Source of the DNA: Mya arenaria
Lineage: Eukaryota > Mollusca > Bivalvia > Myida > Myidae
Length of the DNA stretch: 64,000 nt
Direction: 5' to 3'
NCBI RefSeq assembly: GCF_026914265.1
Contig: NC_069133.1
Location: 10,671,937 to 10,735,936 of the forward strand
The notes under the pieces were generated by a model that worked only from the letters and a program-made list of their open reading frames with translations, was not told the DNA's origin and made no database searches. This document shows, piece by piece, positions 35,594 to 46,289 of the stretch (positions are counted from its first letter, which is position 1; every line of letters starts with the position of its first letter). The position numbers were made by a program, and so were the translations under genes.

Positions 35594-36581
35594 CCACCAA
35601 CAACAACAACAAAAATATTGAGTCAAAGGTTTCAGCATTTTAAAATGTTGCGGCCTCAGTCATTGAAACCGTCATTCCTGCTATTGCAATTTATAATTGA
35701 TTTGAAAGGGAAGTCAAGCAGATATACATCAAGCATAACTGCTGGTGCAGTTGTCTATATTACATGCATATAGACGTAATATACTTCATTCTGGACAGGA
35801 ATCCGAAAACGCAAACTCATACAAACTAAATAGAAAATGGATGTATCGGTTTGATGAAAAATGTTCATTCGCTTTAAAAATATTTGCAACACTATATTCG
35901 GTAGGTGCAACACCGCCAACATTAGGTGCAACACCGCCAACATTAGTTGGAACACCGCCAACATTAGGTGCAACACCGCCAAGATTAAGTGCAACATCGC
36001 CAACATTAGGTGCAACACCGTCAACATTAGGTGCCACACCGCCAACGTTAGGTGCAACACCGCCAACATCAGGTGCAACACCGCCAAAATTAGGTGCAAC
36101 ACCGTCAACATTAGGTGCAATACCGTCAACATTAGGTGCAACACCGCCATAATTAGGTGCAACACCGCCAACATTAGGTGCAAGATCGTCAACATTTGGA
36201 GGATCAAGGTCAACTACAGGTGCAACACCGCCAACATTAGGTGCAGCACCGCCGAAATTAGGTGCAACACCGCCAACATTAGGTGCAACACCGTCAACAT
36301 TAGGTGCAACATCGCCAACACTAGGTGCAACACCGTCAATATTAGGTGGAACAACGTCAACATTAGGTGCAACACCGCCAACATGAGGTGCAACACCGTC
36401 AACATTAGGTGGAACAACGTCAACAGAATGCTTAAACAGAATGTTCTCTTCCCATAAGTAAGGGGAAAACTTACATTTGTCCATTCTAAACTTATATATT
36501 TACAGATCCTCTGACAAAGCTGTACGACCAGCTAAAGAAACGGTTGTCCGAATCCACCCAGACTCTTGATCTCCCCAGCTA
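35243..36581 (+). CDS. WVDRGC-motif protein, last two exons
   Basis: Exon 35243-35365 (acceptor AAAAACAG, donor GTAGAA, 123 nt) encodes MFPCKYGLSDDSWWVDRGCE then AIFDVVECPNNGAP. The next exon starts at 36506 after TTTACAG and encodes DPLTKLYDQLKKRLSESTQT then LDLPS and TAG at about 36579-36581. Phases match (G|AT). The C-x6-13-WVDRGC-x-A-x-F-x-V pattern resembles the DUF3011/lectin-like Cys domain of secreted invertebrate proteins. Function unknown; upstream exons were not found. The intron holds a 21-bp array. Relatives of the last exon and 3' flank lie at 9428, 23264 (minus) and 53170. Confidence 0.55.
35563..35620. repeat. (CAA)n microsatellite
   Basis: Nearly pure CAA/CCA trinucleotide run within the intron of the WVDRGC gene. 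Confidence 0.95.
35903..36424. repeat. 21-bp minisatellite open on both strands
   Basis: About 25 units of GGTGCAACACCGCCAACATT plus A. A 21-bp period means seven codons, so frames stay open: plus-strand TLGATPP repeats and a 232-codon minus-strand frame of VGGVAPN repeats (35786-36484). It lies inside the intron of the WVDRGC gene; no splice sites lead into it convincingly. Coding use is possible but unsupported. Confidence 0.92.
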
Positions 36582-36951
36582 GAACCCCAACTCGTTCATG
36601 AACAGATTCGAGTCCATCTCTCCTATGGTCAGAGCTCATGCGTGATTTGGTGATGAGTGACCATGTGCACTGCGAGATTTCAGTGAAGAGAACACTTGTG
36701 TACCGATTGATATTTAGACTATTCATGTAGTTTGTTTAATTTAGAGTGAACCATAAGTCATCATTACCAACCGATTTTTATGTTTTTAAAAGAACAAGTA
36801 AGTGCTTAGTTCTTTAGAAATTAAATCAAATTAAATTAAATAACACCTTTAGGCGTTGGCATTGTTTTTTACATTCATATGAAAAACAAGTATGATACGT
36901 CAAGGTGTTATTTTACTGTTATAACTCCATAGTTCATCAAACAGCATGAAA
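36582..36951 (+). other. 3' region of the WVDRGC gene
   Basis: Contains the block AACTCGTTCATGAACAGATT and later ACTATTCATG... shared with three other places in the window, interpreted as 3'UTR. No further coding. Confidence 0.5.
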
Positions 36952-37445
36952 TAATATAAGTATCTTCCATGGCCGAGAGTGTAAGATAAGTTTTCAGTTT
37001 CCGCAAAACACTCTTACACGAGCGGCTAAGGTAGATAAATGGATTTTTCGTTGGATCTCTTTTGTGCGTAGTGAAAATAAATGCGTATAGATATGTGATA
37101 TTTTCTGGTTGTCATAGTATATGCGCGCAGTGATTCAGATTATGTTAAAAGTCAAATAGTTATTGAAATAGTTCTGAGTAGAATGCAACATTCTTTCTTC
37201 AGTGGAGCGTAAAAACGTCTTTATGGTGTCATTTGAAGCGATAAATAATTGATAAGGATTGTAAATATTGCAACAAGACAAGGTTTCCATGATGCTACAG
37301 ACGACAGTCTTCAACAAGGGAGTTAATTGTGTGATGACAATAAAAAAGGAGTTCCATACGGGTACTTGATTTATCTTTGCCCGTTGGCAAAATTAAAATA
37401 TCTAGCATTGTCAAATAATTAGATTTACCTATCAGAGTTGGGAGA
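36952..37445. mobile_element. Dispersed repeat, copy 2
   Basis: Same family as 16080-16650; shared blocks include AAGGTTTCCATGATGCTACA and AAAAAGGAGTTCCATACGGG. No ORF. Confidence 0.7.
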
Positions 37446-39229
37446 AGGCATTTTTATAATATATTTGAATTGCTTACAACGTCGTGTCATATGATAATCG
37501 CATCGCTTATTGAATTTCAATATATAAGTGTTCGAATTTGTTATAATTACCATGATAAGATATTTAACATCTGCCTTATGCCTCTTTTATATGTCAGTTT
37601 CGGATCATACGTGAGAAATCCTGGTGTTTCACCGCTTGATTCCATGGGTTTTGATTTAATAACTGTTTTTTCGTTTGTCATCAATCTCTGTTTATCATTT
37701 GTTTATAAGTTGAGCGGTCATTGTTCGCCTACGAGGGAGAGTTTAGTTTCACGATGGAGAATCCAACCGTTGTGTTCAGGGTTATTATTGACCAGATGCG
37801 TTCAAATTGGTGACGTTAAATGTGTAAAATTCTTCAATCAACTTAATAATTATGCTTGCATGAAAAAAATTATTATTATTTAAACATTAAAATCATTTTT
37901 GTTGTTGAAGTGAATTGTGTCATTAGACCCTAAAAGTTGAAAAGGTTTCTTGACTTTACTCCTTCAATTTGTCATTATCAAGGTCACTGTTTGACTTTCA
38001 GAACCTAATCACGCCAATCTTAGCAACAAAAAAGGCTGCGAAAGAAGGGTCAATTAATGAACATTCCGTGCAAATCATGGAGAAATAAAAATATATTTTG
38101 TTTTTAAAATGAACTTATTTTATTTCTCGAAATTGAGCGCCCCTGCTCCCTTATATTCGTGAATACTACGGCAGGAATATGTCGTCACGTACTCACCTTT
38201 ACTGATACAAAGTTTAATATCAATTATTGCTTCAAACAGCTGCTTATTTGGTACAAAATCCTATCGTGCTCAAGTTAAGGTTAAGGTTTCATGTATTATT
38301 TTCAAAGCGCCGAAATATGACATGATATGACATGACCGAAACCAAGGAGTTCTGCAAAAGGTAAAATTAGAATACAAAATTAAACAGCCGCAAATCTTCC
38401 AAGAAGCGCTAGCGCGCTTCATGGATTTGCATAATCGCGGCCGAGCGTTCGTACTGCATGAACGCACGAAAGATAAGACTAAATCCTGAATAGAACACCT
38501 AATCGATTAATCATTTATTCAATGTACTTTCAACTGATATATCATACACTAGGATGAAAATAGTGGACTAAATACAGTAACAAACTGACCTGGTGTTGAA
38601 GATTAAACAATAAACAAACACACAATATTTATTAGTACATGATATGTCATATTATCCTCCTATGCTTTCAGATATACAGATGCAAACGATGGTTGAGTAT
38701 TAAACGTATTGTCATAGCACAACCCAGAATATGGCGTATAATGTTACAAGTTATCTAGTTACTAATCTGGTCATTCAATAACGTCTCGAGGAGTGCGTCG
38801 GAACATGCATACATTTAAAGACTTGGAATATTCAATTAAATGGAACTGGATACCAGCTTATTTATGTTTACATTTTATGTTTATCTTGAATGCAAATGTT
38901 TCATTGTAGTAATTGACGCATTCATGTTCCACAGCGCCATATTTGACATGACATGACCTGTCAATCAAACCAACCACCAATCGGTGTCCAGATACCACCA
39001 GGCGTATAAGCCGATGTTGCTATCCGCATGACCTTCGACAAGCTCCTACGAAGTAACAATAGTAAATGTTGTGTTAAAGGTTAATAACGGTAGCCAGGGT
39101 AGTGAATTCGAACATGTTAACACATTAGCTCTTATAAGATAAACATCATAACAGATAATCGTATACATAACTATTCTGCAATACATTTAATAGGAATTAT
39201 CAAAGTTATGATTTGTTGCCACGCTGTGT
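37446..39229. other. Intergenic stretch downstream of BBE-C
   Basis: No gene recognised. A 137-codon frame (37470-37883) has no family features. CGCCATATTTGACATGACAT near 38945 and a related segment near 38310 form a short inverted or repeated pair. Confidence 0.45.
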
Positions 39230-39500
39230 TTAAAATAGGAAACAAGACGCCAGATATGTGAAGATAACTAAACTCCACGACGCCAGGCAGGTGAACGCGT
39301 GTCCCACGGGCGGCGCCGGTCTGGGATCCGTTTTATCCATCACGTCAGAACCGACACAGTGAAGACACGTGAAGAAGTTGTCTGGGTCGTAGCGACGCTT
39401 GATCAGCAACAGACGCTCGTAATTCTCGGTTCCCCAGAAGTCCTCCTTCCAGTAAGGGTTATCTTTCCACGGCTCGTTCAAGTACATACCGCTTCCGAAA
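39230..39500 (-). CDS. BBE-C last exon, BBE domain and C-terminal anchor
   Basis: Acceptor TTATTTTGCAG, then GSGMYLNEPWKDNPYWKED, FWGTENYERLLLIKRRYDPD and NFFTCLHCVGSDV. These are the conserved BBE C-terminal block. The tail after DKTDPRPAPPVG is a hydrophobic segment of about 20 residues ending at TAA (39230-39232). The open frame continues upstream to 39601 (AKPRKLPWRAHPFIRATRHPR), which may be part of another exon. Confidence 0.85.
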
Positions 39501-39830
39501 CTGCAAAATAAGGCACGTGGATGACGAGTTGCCCGGATGAAGGGGTGTGCTCTCCAAGGGAGCTTCCGTGGTTTTGCCTGTAAGATGGATGCAACTGACA
39601 TTGTTTGACAAAATTACCGCGCTGCGATTGCATTAGTGCCATTCCAGAAGAGTGTGTCTTTTGACTTATATTTTATAAATAAAAAGATACACTTCATGTT
39701 ACAAAAATGATGTAAAACTCGTCTACAATGACAGTTAAAATAAATAACTATGCATATCAAAACTTGTTTTCATTCTTTATAATACGTTTTATAAATTTGT
39801 CCCTCCGACCTTGGTTGAAAAAGGGCATTT

Positions 39831-40319
39831 TTAAAGGGACTGTACACCAGATTGGCACCAAAATAAGTTTTTCCTGTAACGAATCTCAGGACAATTATTT
39901 GATGAAATGTTTTACTCGTTGATATCATAATTTGAAAAAAAGAATATCAAAATAAAAAAAATGTGTTGAAGACCGGGTTCGAACCGATGTCGCCAAAATT
40001 GCAATCCAGCGTTGTATCCACTGAGCTACGAAGGATTACCCTAATCATGTGATATTAATATATCTAACTCGGTAAATCAAGTGATAACATCGACTAGCCA
40101 ACCGCGCATAAGGATTGCATTCTACTAGGTAGACATACCCAGTAATCTTTTTAATGGAAAAATACGAAACCGTTGCGAAAAATAAATTAAATGTAAACTT
40201 TGTGGTACTTCAGTTAGTAAGATTCAATGCATTGTGCACATTGATACCGTGATTATGTCAGTTTTCGACAATTTCTTTATTTTTTCGCTATTTCATCATA
40301 CGGAGCACAGTCCCTTTAA
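39831..40319. mobile_element. TTAA-flanked element with tRNA-derived segment
   Basis: Ends TTAAAGGGACTGT and ACAGTCCCTTTAA are inverted copies with TTAA at both borders, as for piggyBac-type target sites. Inside, on the minus strand at about 39966-40035, is a tRNA-like head: A box TAGCTCAGTGG, B box GGTTCGAACCC, GCA at the anticodon position and a pairable T stem, but no matching acceptor stem. It appears to be a composite of a tRNA-headed SINE and an inverted-repeat element. Its right end abuts the BBE-C exon. Confidence 0.75.
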
Positions 40320-40329
40320 CACTGATTGG

Positions 40330-40573
40330 TTTGTCGTCAAGCTTAGGACCGTCGTTCAGCCTACCTCCCAAAAGAGCCCCTGTGCATGCAATCCACAAAT
40401 CTCTGGCCACTCCCACAAACAGCTGCTCCCTCATGAAGGCCCGGAAGTCCTACCCGGCCTGTCCCGGCTGCAACAAGGTGTTCGCCATATATGCGCGCAC
40501 AATTTGCGGGTCATACGAGTCCTTCTCGTAGTCTCAGAAATCCGTCTTGTTTGTGAAGGTGAATGGTACTTGT
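40330..40573 (-). pseudogene. BBE-C fifth exon, two nonsense codons
   Basis: Acceptor TTTAACAG, phase-matched to the previous exon (AA|A). Reads QVPFTFTNKTDF*DYEKDSY ... ANTLLQPGQAG*DFRAF ... FVGVARDLWIACTGALLGGR ... DGPKLDDKPIS. The first stop replaces an expected Trp, the second probably Lys. The left end is uncertain because the TTAA element starts there. Confidence 0.8.
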
Positions 40574-40639
40574 CTGTTAAATAGTAATTTTAATTTTTGA
40601 AGTACTGGACATTAAGGAACTATGGTCGGTCGGTTCAGC

Positions 40640-41200
40640 ATAATTCCATCTATGGAGAATTACATTATGTACCAGTCAACTGTAACCACGGCCCCAAAGG
40701 TCCGGGAGTAAACCGGGGATACCCGGGGAAATGGGCCGTGTTATACCTTCCAGGTGTCCCCACAGTGCAGGGGGAATGCGGTGGTTTTGTCTTCGCGCAA
40801 ACATAGTGAAAATGAGCCTTACCTATGGTCCCTGGGGTGCGGGGATTTTACCAGCAGTTCGTTCTTGCAGGGAGGGGAATTTACCCGAGCTTGGCTGGAC
40901 CGAAAGTCAAAGTCCCCGCTATTCCCCGGACCTGGGTGGGTGTGGTTTCAATTGACTGGTGCATTAAAAGGTTTCAAATCACAGAATAAATGGAAATTGA
41001 CAAATGCAAGGGGGCTTTATGAGGATAAAGTATATTTTTGGCCAAGTATTTGCTGGAAAAGTACGTTTAGAAGTCAATGGTTATTAACACGCGAAGTCAC
41101 GATCACATTAGAGAAAAAAGAGGTTGCAAATCACTTCTTATGCAACATCCAGCCATGTGTACATTGTTTAGAATGGCATATTCGACACTACGGCTAAAGT
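40640..41200. repeat. GC-rich interspersed sequence in BBE-C intron
   Basis: Locally GC-rich block (CCGGGGATACCCGGGGAAAT; TGGTCCCTGGGGTGCGGGGA) quite unlike its surroundings, followed by AT-rich sequence. A 147-codon plus-strand frame (40754-41197) spans both and has no recognised family. It is probably an interspersed repeat; no second copy is in the window to prove it. Confidence 0.4.
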
Positions 41201-41439
41201 GTTAATATAAAGTGAATTTTCTCTAAAAATAAAAATAATCTCAACGCACGTGTAGCTTTACGTTCAAGTAAAAGTACACACCGAGTATCGCGACTTGTCT
41301 ATTTAAGATCAATGATTGTATGGTTCTGGTAGCATACCTGTACATAAACTGATTTAGATATATGTATATGATACCAATATGATAAGCAATAAAATAGCAG
41401 AAGAAAAATAACTCATGTCTACGGAATGGTTAAAATTTA

Positions 41440-43530
41440 GAGTGGTAAAGGTGTCCACCTCTCACACAGAGGCTAAAAGGTTAGATCGCCAACAGGCTGT
41501 GAGTGGTTTAGTAGTATTTATGTCCAACCCTCACATAGGAAGGTGTGGCTTAGATCCCTTATAGGGTGAGAGTGGTTTAGAAATTTGTCCACCCCTCACA
41601 CAGGAGGGTGTGGGTTAGATCCCTTACAGGGTGAGAGTGGTTTAGTAGTATTTATGTCCAACCCTCACATAGGAGGGTGTGGCTTAGATCCCTTATAGGG
41701 TGAGAGTGGTTTAGAATTTTTTTGTCCACTCCTCACACAGGGGGGTATGGGTTAGATCCCTTACAGGGTGTGTGTGATTTAGAATTATTTTTGTCCACTC
41801 CTCAAACGGGAGGGTGTGGGTTAGATTCCTTACAGGGTGAGAGGGGTTAGAAGTAGTTATGTCCACCCCTCACACGGGAGGGAGTGGGTTAGATCCCTTA
41901 CAGGGTGAGAGTGGTTTAGTGGTATTTATGTCCACCTCTTATACAGAGGCAGTGGGGTCAATCCCTAACAGGGTGAAAGTGGTTTAGTGGTATTTATGTT
42001 CACCCCTCATACAGAAGGGTGTGGGTTAGATCCCTTATAGGGTGAGCGTGGATTATTGGTATGTATATCCACCTCTCACACAGAAGGTAGTGGGTCGATC
42101 TCAAACAGGGTCAGAGTGGTTCAGTGGTGTAGGTGTCCACCTCTCACACAGAAGGTAGTGGGTCGATCTCAAACAGGGTGAGAGTTGTCGAGTGGTAAAG
42201 GTGTCCATCTCTCACATAGGAGGGCGTGGGTCGATCTCAAACAGGGTGAGAGTTGTCGAGTGGTAAAGGTGTCCATCTCTCACATAGGAGGGCGTGGGTC
42301 GATCTCAAACAGGGTGAGAGTTGTCGAGTGGTAAAGGTGTCCATCTCTCACACAGAAGGTAGCGGGTCGATTTCAAACAGGGTGAGAGTTGTTGGGTGGT
42401 AAAGGTGTCCATCTCTCACACAGAAGGTAGTAGGTCGATCTCAAACAGGGTGAGAGTGGTTTAGTGGTAAAGGTGTCCATCTCTTACATAGGAGGGCGTG
42501 GGTTCGTTCCCCAACATGGTCAGACTGTGTATAGGTATCCACTTTTCACACAAGAGGTAGTGGGTTTGATTCAAAACATGGTCAGAGTTAAGTGGTATAG
42601 GTGGCCTTATTTCACACAGGAGGGCTTGGGCTCGATCCCTAACAGGGCGAGGATGGTTTAGTGGTATAAGTGTCCTTCTCTCACACCAAGGTTAGTGGTT
42701 TCGATCCCTAACAGGGTGAGAGTGGTTAATTGGTATAGATGTCCACCCCTCAAAGAGGAGGTCGTGGGTTCGATCTTCAACAGGGTCAGAGTGGTTTATG
42801 GTGTAGGTGTCTATCTCTCACACAGGAAAAAGTGGGTTCGATCCTAAACAGGGTGAGAATAATTTTAGTGGTAAAGGTGTCCAACTCTCATACAGGAGGT
42901 AGTGGGTACGATCCCTAACAGGGTGAGAGTGGTTTAGTGGTATTTATGTCCACCCCTCACCCAGGAGGGTGTGTGTTAGATCCCTAACAGGGTGAGAGTG
43001 GTTTAGTGATATTTATGTCCGACCCATACACAGGAGGGTGTGGGTTAGATCCCTTACAGAGTAAGAGTGGTATTTATGTCCACCCCTCACCCAGGAGGCT
43101 GTGAGTTAGATCCCTAACAGGGTGAGAGTGGTTAAGTGGTATTTATGTCCACCCCTCACCCAGGAGGGTGTGAGTTAGATCCCTAACAGGGTGAGAGTGG
43201 TTTAGAAGTATTTATGTCCCACCCATACACAGGAGGGTGTGGGTTTTATCCCTTATTGGGTCGAGAGTGGTTTAGTTGTATTTATGTCCACCTCTTATAC
43301 AGAAGGTAGTGGGTTCGATCTTCAACAGAGTGAGTGTGGTTTAGTGGTATGGGTGTCCACGACTCAAAGAGGAAGTCGTGAGCTCGATCCCCAACATGGT
43401 CAGAGTGGTTAAGTGGTGTAGGTGTCCACCTCTCACACAGGAGGTATTTGGCTCGATCCCAAACAGGGTAAGATTGATTTAAGTGGTGAAGGTGTCCAAC
43501 TCTCACACATGAATTCGTGGATTCGATCAC
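41440..43530 (+). repeat. tRNA-Glu-like tandem array 2
   Basis: About 30 units of about 69 bp in the BBE-C intron. Units carry A box TGGTTTAGTGG, B box GGTTCGATCCC (degraded to GGTTAGATCCC in many), tRNA-like spacing, and a CTCTCACAC middle segment resembling the Glu(CUC) anticodon arm. The consensus matches array 1 (25370-27195, minus strand) over the whole unit. Subfamilies are visible: TTTATGTCCACCCCTCAC in some blocks, AAGGTGTCCATCTCTCAC in others. Confidence 0.87.
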
Positions 43531-43760
43531 CAACAGATGTACTTTCGCATGGCCTCTCAAAGCTGTCACCAGAACTCGTTTCTTTCCAGGAAACAGAATC
43601 AAGATTCTATAATTTATCAGACTATAGTATCAGATTGTTAGATCGCGCATAATGGAATTTGTATTACTTAGCATTTTTTGCCTAGAAAATAAAATAAATG
43701 CCAGTGAACAGAGCCGCCGCTCATCAGTGTCTAATGCCTTGTACAATTGTATATACTCAC

Positions 43761-44224
43761 TTGCTTCTTGCCCAGTTGACTGCGGCCTCTAATTCTTTGT
43801 GCTCGGATCCATCCCAGGGTGCAAACTTGTTAAAGTAGAATGTTAGCAATCCCTTGTAATTGATAATTGTTTTGGAGCCTGGGTCCTCGAAAGATCCAGG
43901 GAAGTTGTTAAGCATCCTGTAGCCACCCCATGTAGGCGGCATTTTCTCCAATTGCTGCTCAAAAACTTCTAATACCTCTTCAAAATAGTTTATCCCATAA
44001 ACGTTCATTTCAATAGGAACGGGCATACTGAAAACTACCATCTGTGACGGCATTGGGTGCAAACAATACACAAAGTACACGGCAATTCCAAATGTACCTC
44101 CGCCGCCGCCCCTAAGTGCCCAGAACAGGTCTCCGTTCTCGTGATAGATGATATCGCCTTCCGGGGTGACAATCACCGTCCTGTTCTCTGTCGCAGTGAT
44201 AATCGAACCGTCAGCAAGCACCAC
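43761..44224 (-). CDS. BBE-C fourth exon
   Basis: 464 nt, open throughout. VVLADGSIITATENRTVIVT, then NGDLFWALRGGGGGTFGIAV (flavin/substrate domain signature), ending AAVNWARSK with donor GTGAGT. The acceptor is GTACATAG. Confidence 0.9.
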
Positions 44225-44462
44225 CTATGTACAAAGAAACTTAATATTATTAAATTTCTACTTAAAGAATACTGCTATATGTCGATTTTCATACATGTAG
44301 ATGTTTTGTATTTATTTCCTGAACAAAAATCGCTTTCGTGCATGTGTTAGGTTTGGTTGTAAAATATTTTATGCTCATGATATCGGTCCTTTGACACGCA
44401 GCACAACCATAAGCTTATTTAAAAGGTACTCGGTTAACACTATATTTCTAATTAGTCCCTAC

Positions 44463-44597
44463 CTGAGCCTCTAGCAGGTTATCGACGGCGTATCCAAGGG
44501 AACGGGACACGGGGCTGTGCCCACCACCTAGCGTGTAGCCACCCGGGGTCACTGTGTGGGCGCTGCCGCCCACCACAACACGCCCGACCGCATTCAA
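44463..44597 (-). CDS. BBE-C third exon
   Basis: 135 nt, phase 0 at both ends: LNAVGRVVVGGSAHTVTPGG then YTLGGGHSPVSRSLGYAVDN and LLEAQ. GC-rich compared with its surroundings. It lacks the Cys that many BBE enzymes use for a second flavin bond. Confidence 0.9.
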
Positions 44598-44701
44598 CTG
44601 AAACACATTCATCAAAGTGACAGTCTATAATGCTGTGAAGACCACGGTTACTGTGGGTCCCAAATATCAGGCGAAAGTGCGCAACTCACAAGTTAAGTTG
44701 T

Positions 44702-45125
44702 CCACACGGACAACTGCTTGTGATCCGAGTTTACTCATGGTTCACGGTCAACTGCGTGTGATCCGAGTCTCTTTACGGTTCACAGTCAACTGCGTGTGAT
44801 CCGAGTCTAGTTACGGTTCACGGTAAACTGCGCGTGATTCCAGTCTCGTTACGGTTCACGAACTGTGTGCGATCCGAGTCTCCTTACGGTTCACGACCAA
44901 CTGCGTGTGATCCGGGTCTCGTTACGGTTCACAGTCAACTGCGTGTGATGCGAGCCTCTGTACTGTTCATGACCAACTGCGCTTGATCCGAGTCTCCTTC
45001 TGGGTTTCATGGGCAACTGCGTGTGATGCGAGTCTTCTCATGGTTCACGATGAACTGTGTCTGATCCAAGTCTACTTACCGTTCACAGCCATATGCGTGC
45101 GATCCGAGTCTCCTTACGGTTATTG
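44702..45125. repeat. 37-bp minisatellite, copy C
   Basis: About 11 units matching 1-485. It lies in the intron between BBE-C second and third exons. Confidence 0.9.
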
Positions 45126-45239
45126 CAAGTTATCTAAGTTATTGTATTTAAAAACTGCAAGGTTCAATTATCTACAAAACATGTTGCACGGTAAATCTGC
45201 ATCGTTTAATTGTCTACCAAACAATTCAAATGGTTAAGT

Positions 45240-45956
45240 TGTATTTTACAAATATTCCCATATTATTTTGCATGGAAAAACTGCATAGGTAAATTATTCA
45301 CAAAAACTTATTGCATGGAAAAACTACATAGTCAAATGACACAAAACTTATTACATGGTATAACTAGAGTGGTGAATGCGAAAAGGTTCTAAGTGACATT
45401 AGATAAAGAAGAAGATAGAACCTTTTCGCTTTGACCCCACGAACTGCAACGTTCACATATCTCCCAACTTGCATGGTAAAACTACGTTGCTCAAGTATCT
45501 ACCTTTAAATCTTCGCTGCTTAATAAGCTATCAGATATTTTGCACGACAAAACTGCTGATTAAATGACCACAAAACGTATTGTATGGTAAACCTGAAACG
45601 TGTTCAAACTACACGTTTCTATTAGCAATCAGACTGAATGCATGGTAAAACTGCATGTTTCTATAAGCTATCAAACTAAATGCATGGTAAAACTGCACGA
45701 TTCAACAACAATCAAACATAGTCCATGCTCACACTACACGTTTCTATTAATTATCAGACGTAATGCATGGTAAAACTGCATGTTTCTATTAGCTATCAGA
45801 CTTAATGCATGATAAATCTGCATGTTTCTATTAGCTATCAAACTTAATGCACGGTAAAACTGCACGGTTCAAGAACCACCAACGTATTCCATACTCAAAC
45901 TACCTGTTACTATTAGCTATCAAACTTAATGCATGGTAAAATTGCACGGTTCTAAC
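45240..45956. repeat. 41-bp minisatellite, copy C
   Basis: Units with GCATGGTAAAACTGCATG and TTTCTATTAGCTATCAGACT, period 41 bp, best preserved at 45600-45956. It runs up to the exon donor at 45957. Confidence 0.8.
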
Positions 45957-46212
45957 CTCCTTGTATATCTCCTGCCATTGTAACCCGGTCTACACCTTAA
46001 CCGTGCCATGTGGGCTCCTCTCCGTGCTCAAGTCTATCTCCATCTCGTCCATCTCGGACAGGCTTATGAGGAAACTTCCCTCCCACGTGGAGCGGCCCAC
46101 ATAGTTATGACCCGAGCTCCGCACTGTCACGTGTAGGTTGTATTTCCGCGCGAACTGCACCGCTTTCTGGATGTCATCAGCGTTCTTTACCACAGCGATC
46201 AAATTTGGGTAC
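45957..46212 (-). pseudogene. BBE-C second exon, one nonsense codon
   Basis: 256 nt. YPNLIAVVKNADDIQKAV ... RSSGHNYVGRSTWEGSF ... GTVKV*TGLQWQEIYKE. The TAG lies about 30 nt before the donor; copy A has CAG there. Otherwise nearly identical to 856-1111. Confidence 0.85.
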
Positions 46213-46289
46213 CTGTGAACATGAATATACGCATGGTGGTAACTAAGTCGAGTGTATAACACGTACATCAGGTTAGATACACGATAGGT

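Noticed and set aside
35786-36484. 232-codon minus-strand ORF of VGGVAPN repeats as a gene
   Set aside because: The 21-bp period keeps many frames open on both strands; there is no unique N- or C-terminal domain. Kept only as a finding to test.
37470-37883. 137-codon ORF downstream of a dispersed repeat
   Set aside because: Composition is that of AT-rich non-coding DNA, with no motif and no splice context.
39966-40035. Functional tRNA gene (GCA at anticodon position)
   Set aside because: A and B boxes and T stem are good, but the 5' and 3' acceptor halves do not pair; it lies inside a TTAA-flanked element.
40754-41197. 147-codon plus-strand ORF as a gene
   Set aside because: It spans a GC-rich block and ordinary AT-rich DNA, has no recognisable domain, and lies antisense within a BBE-C intron.
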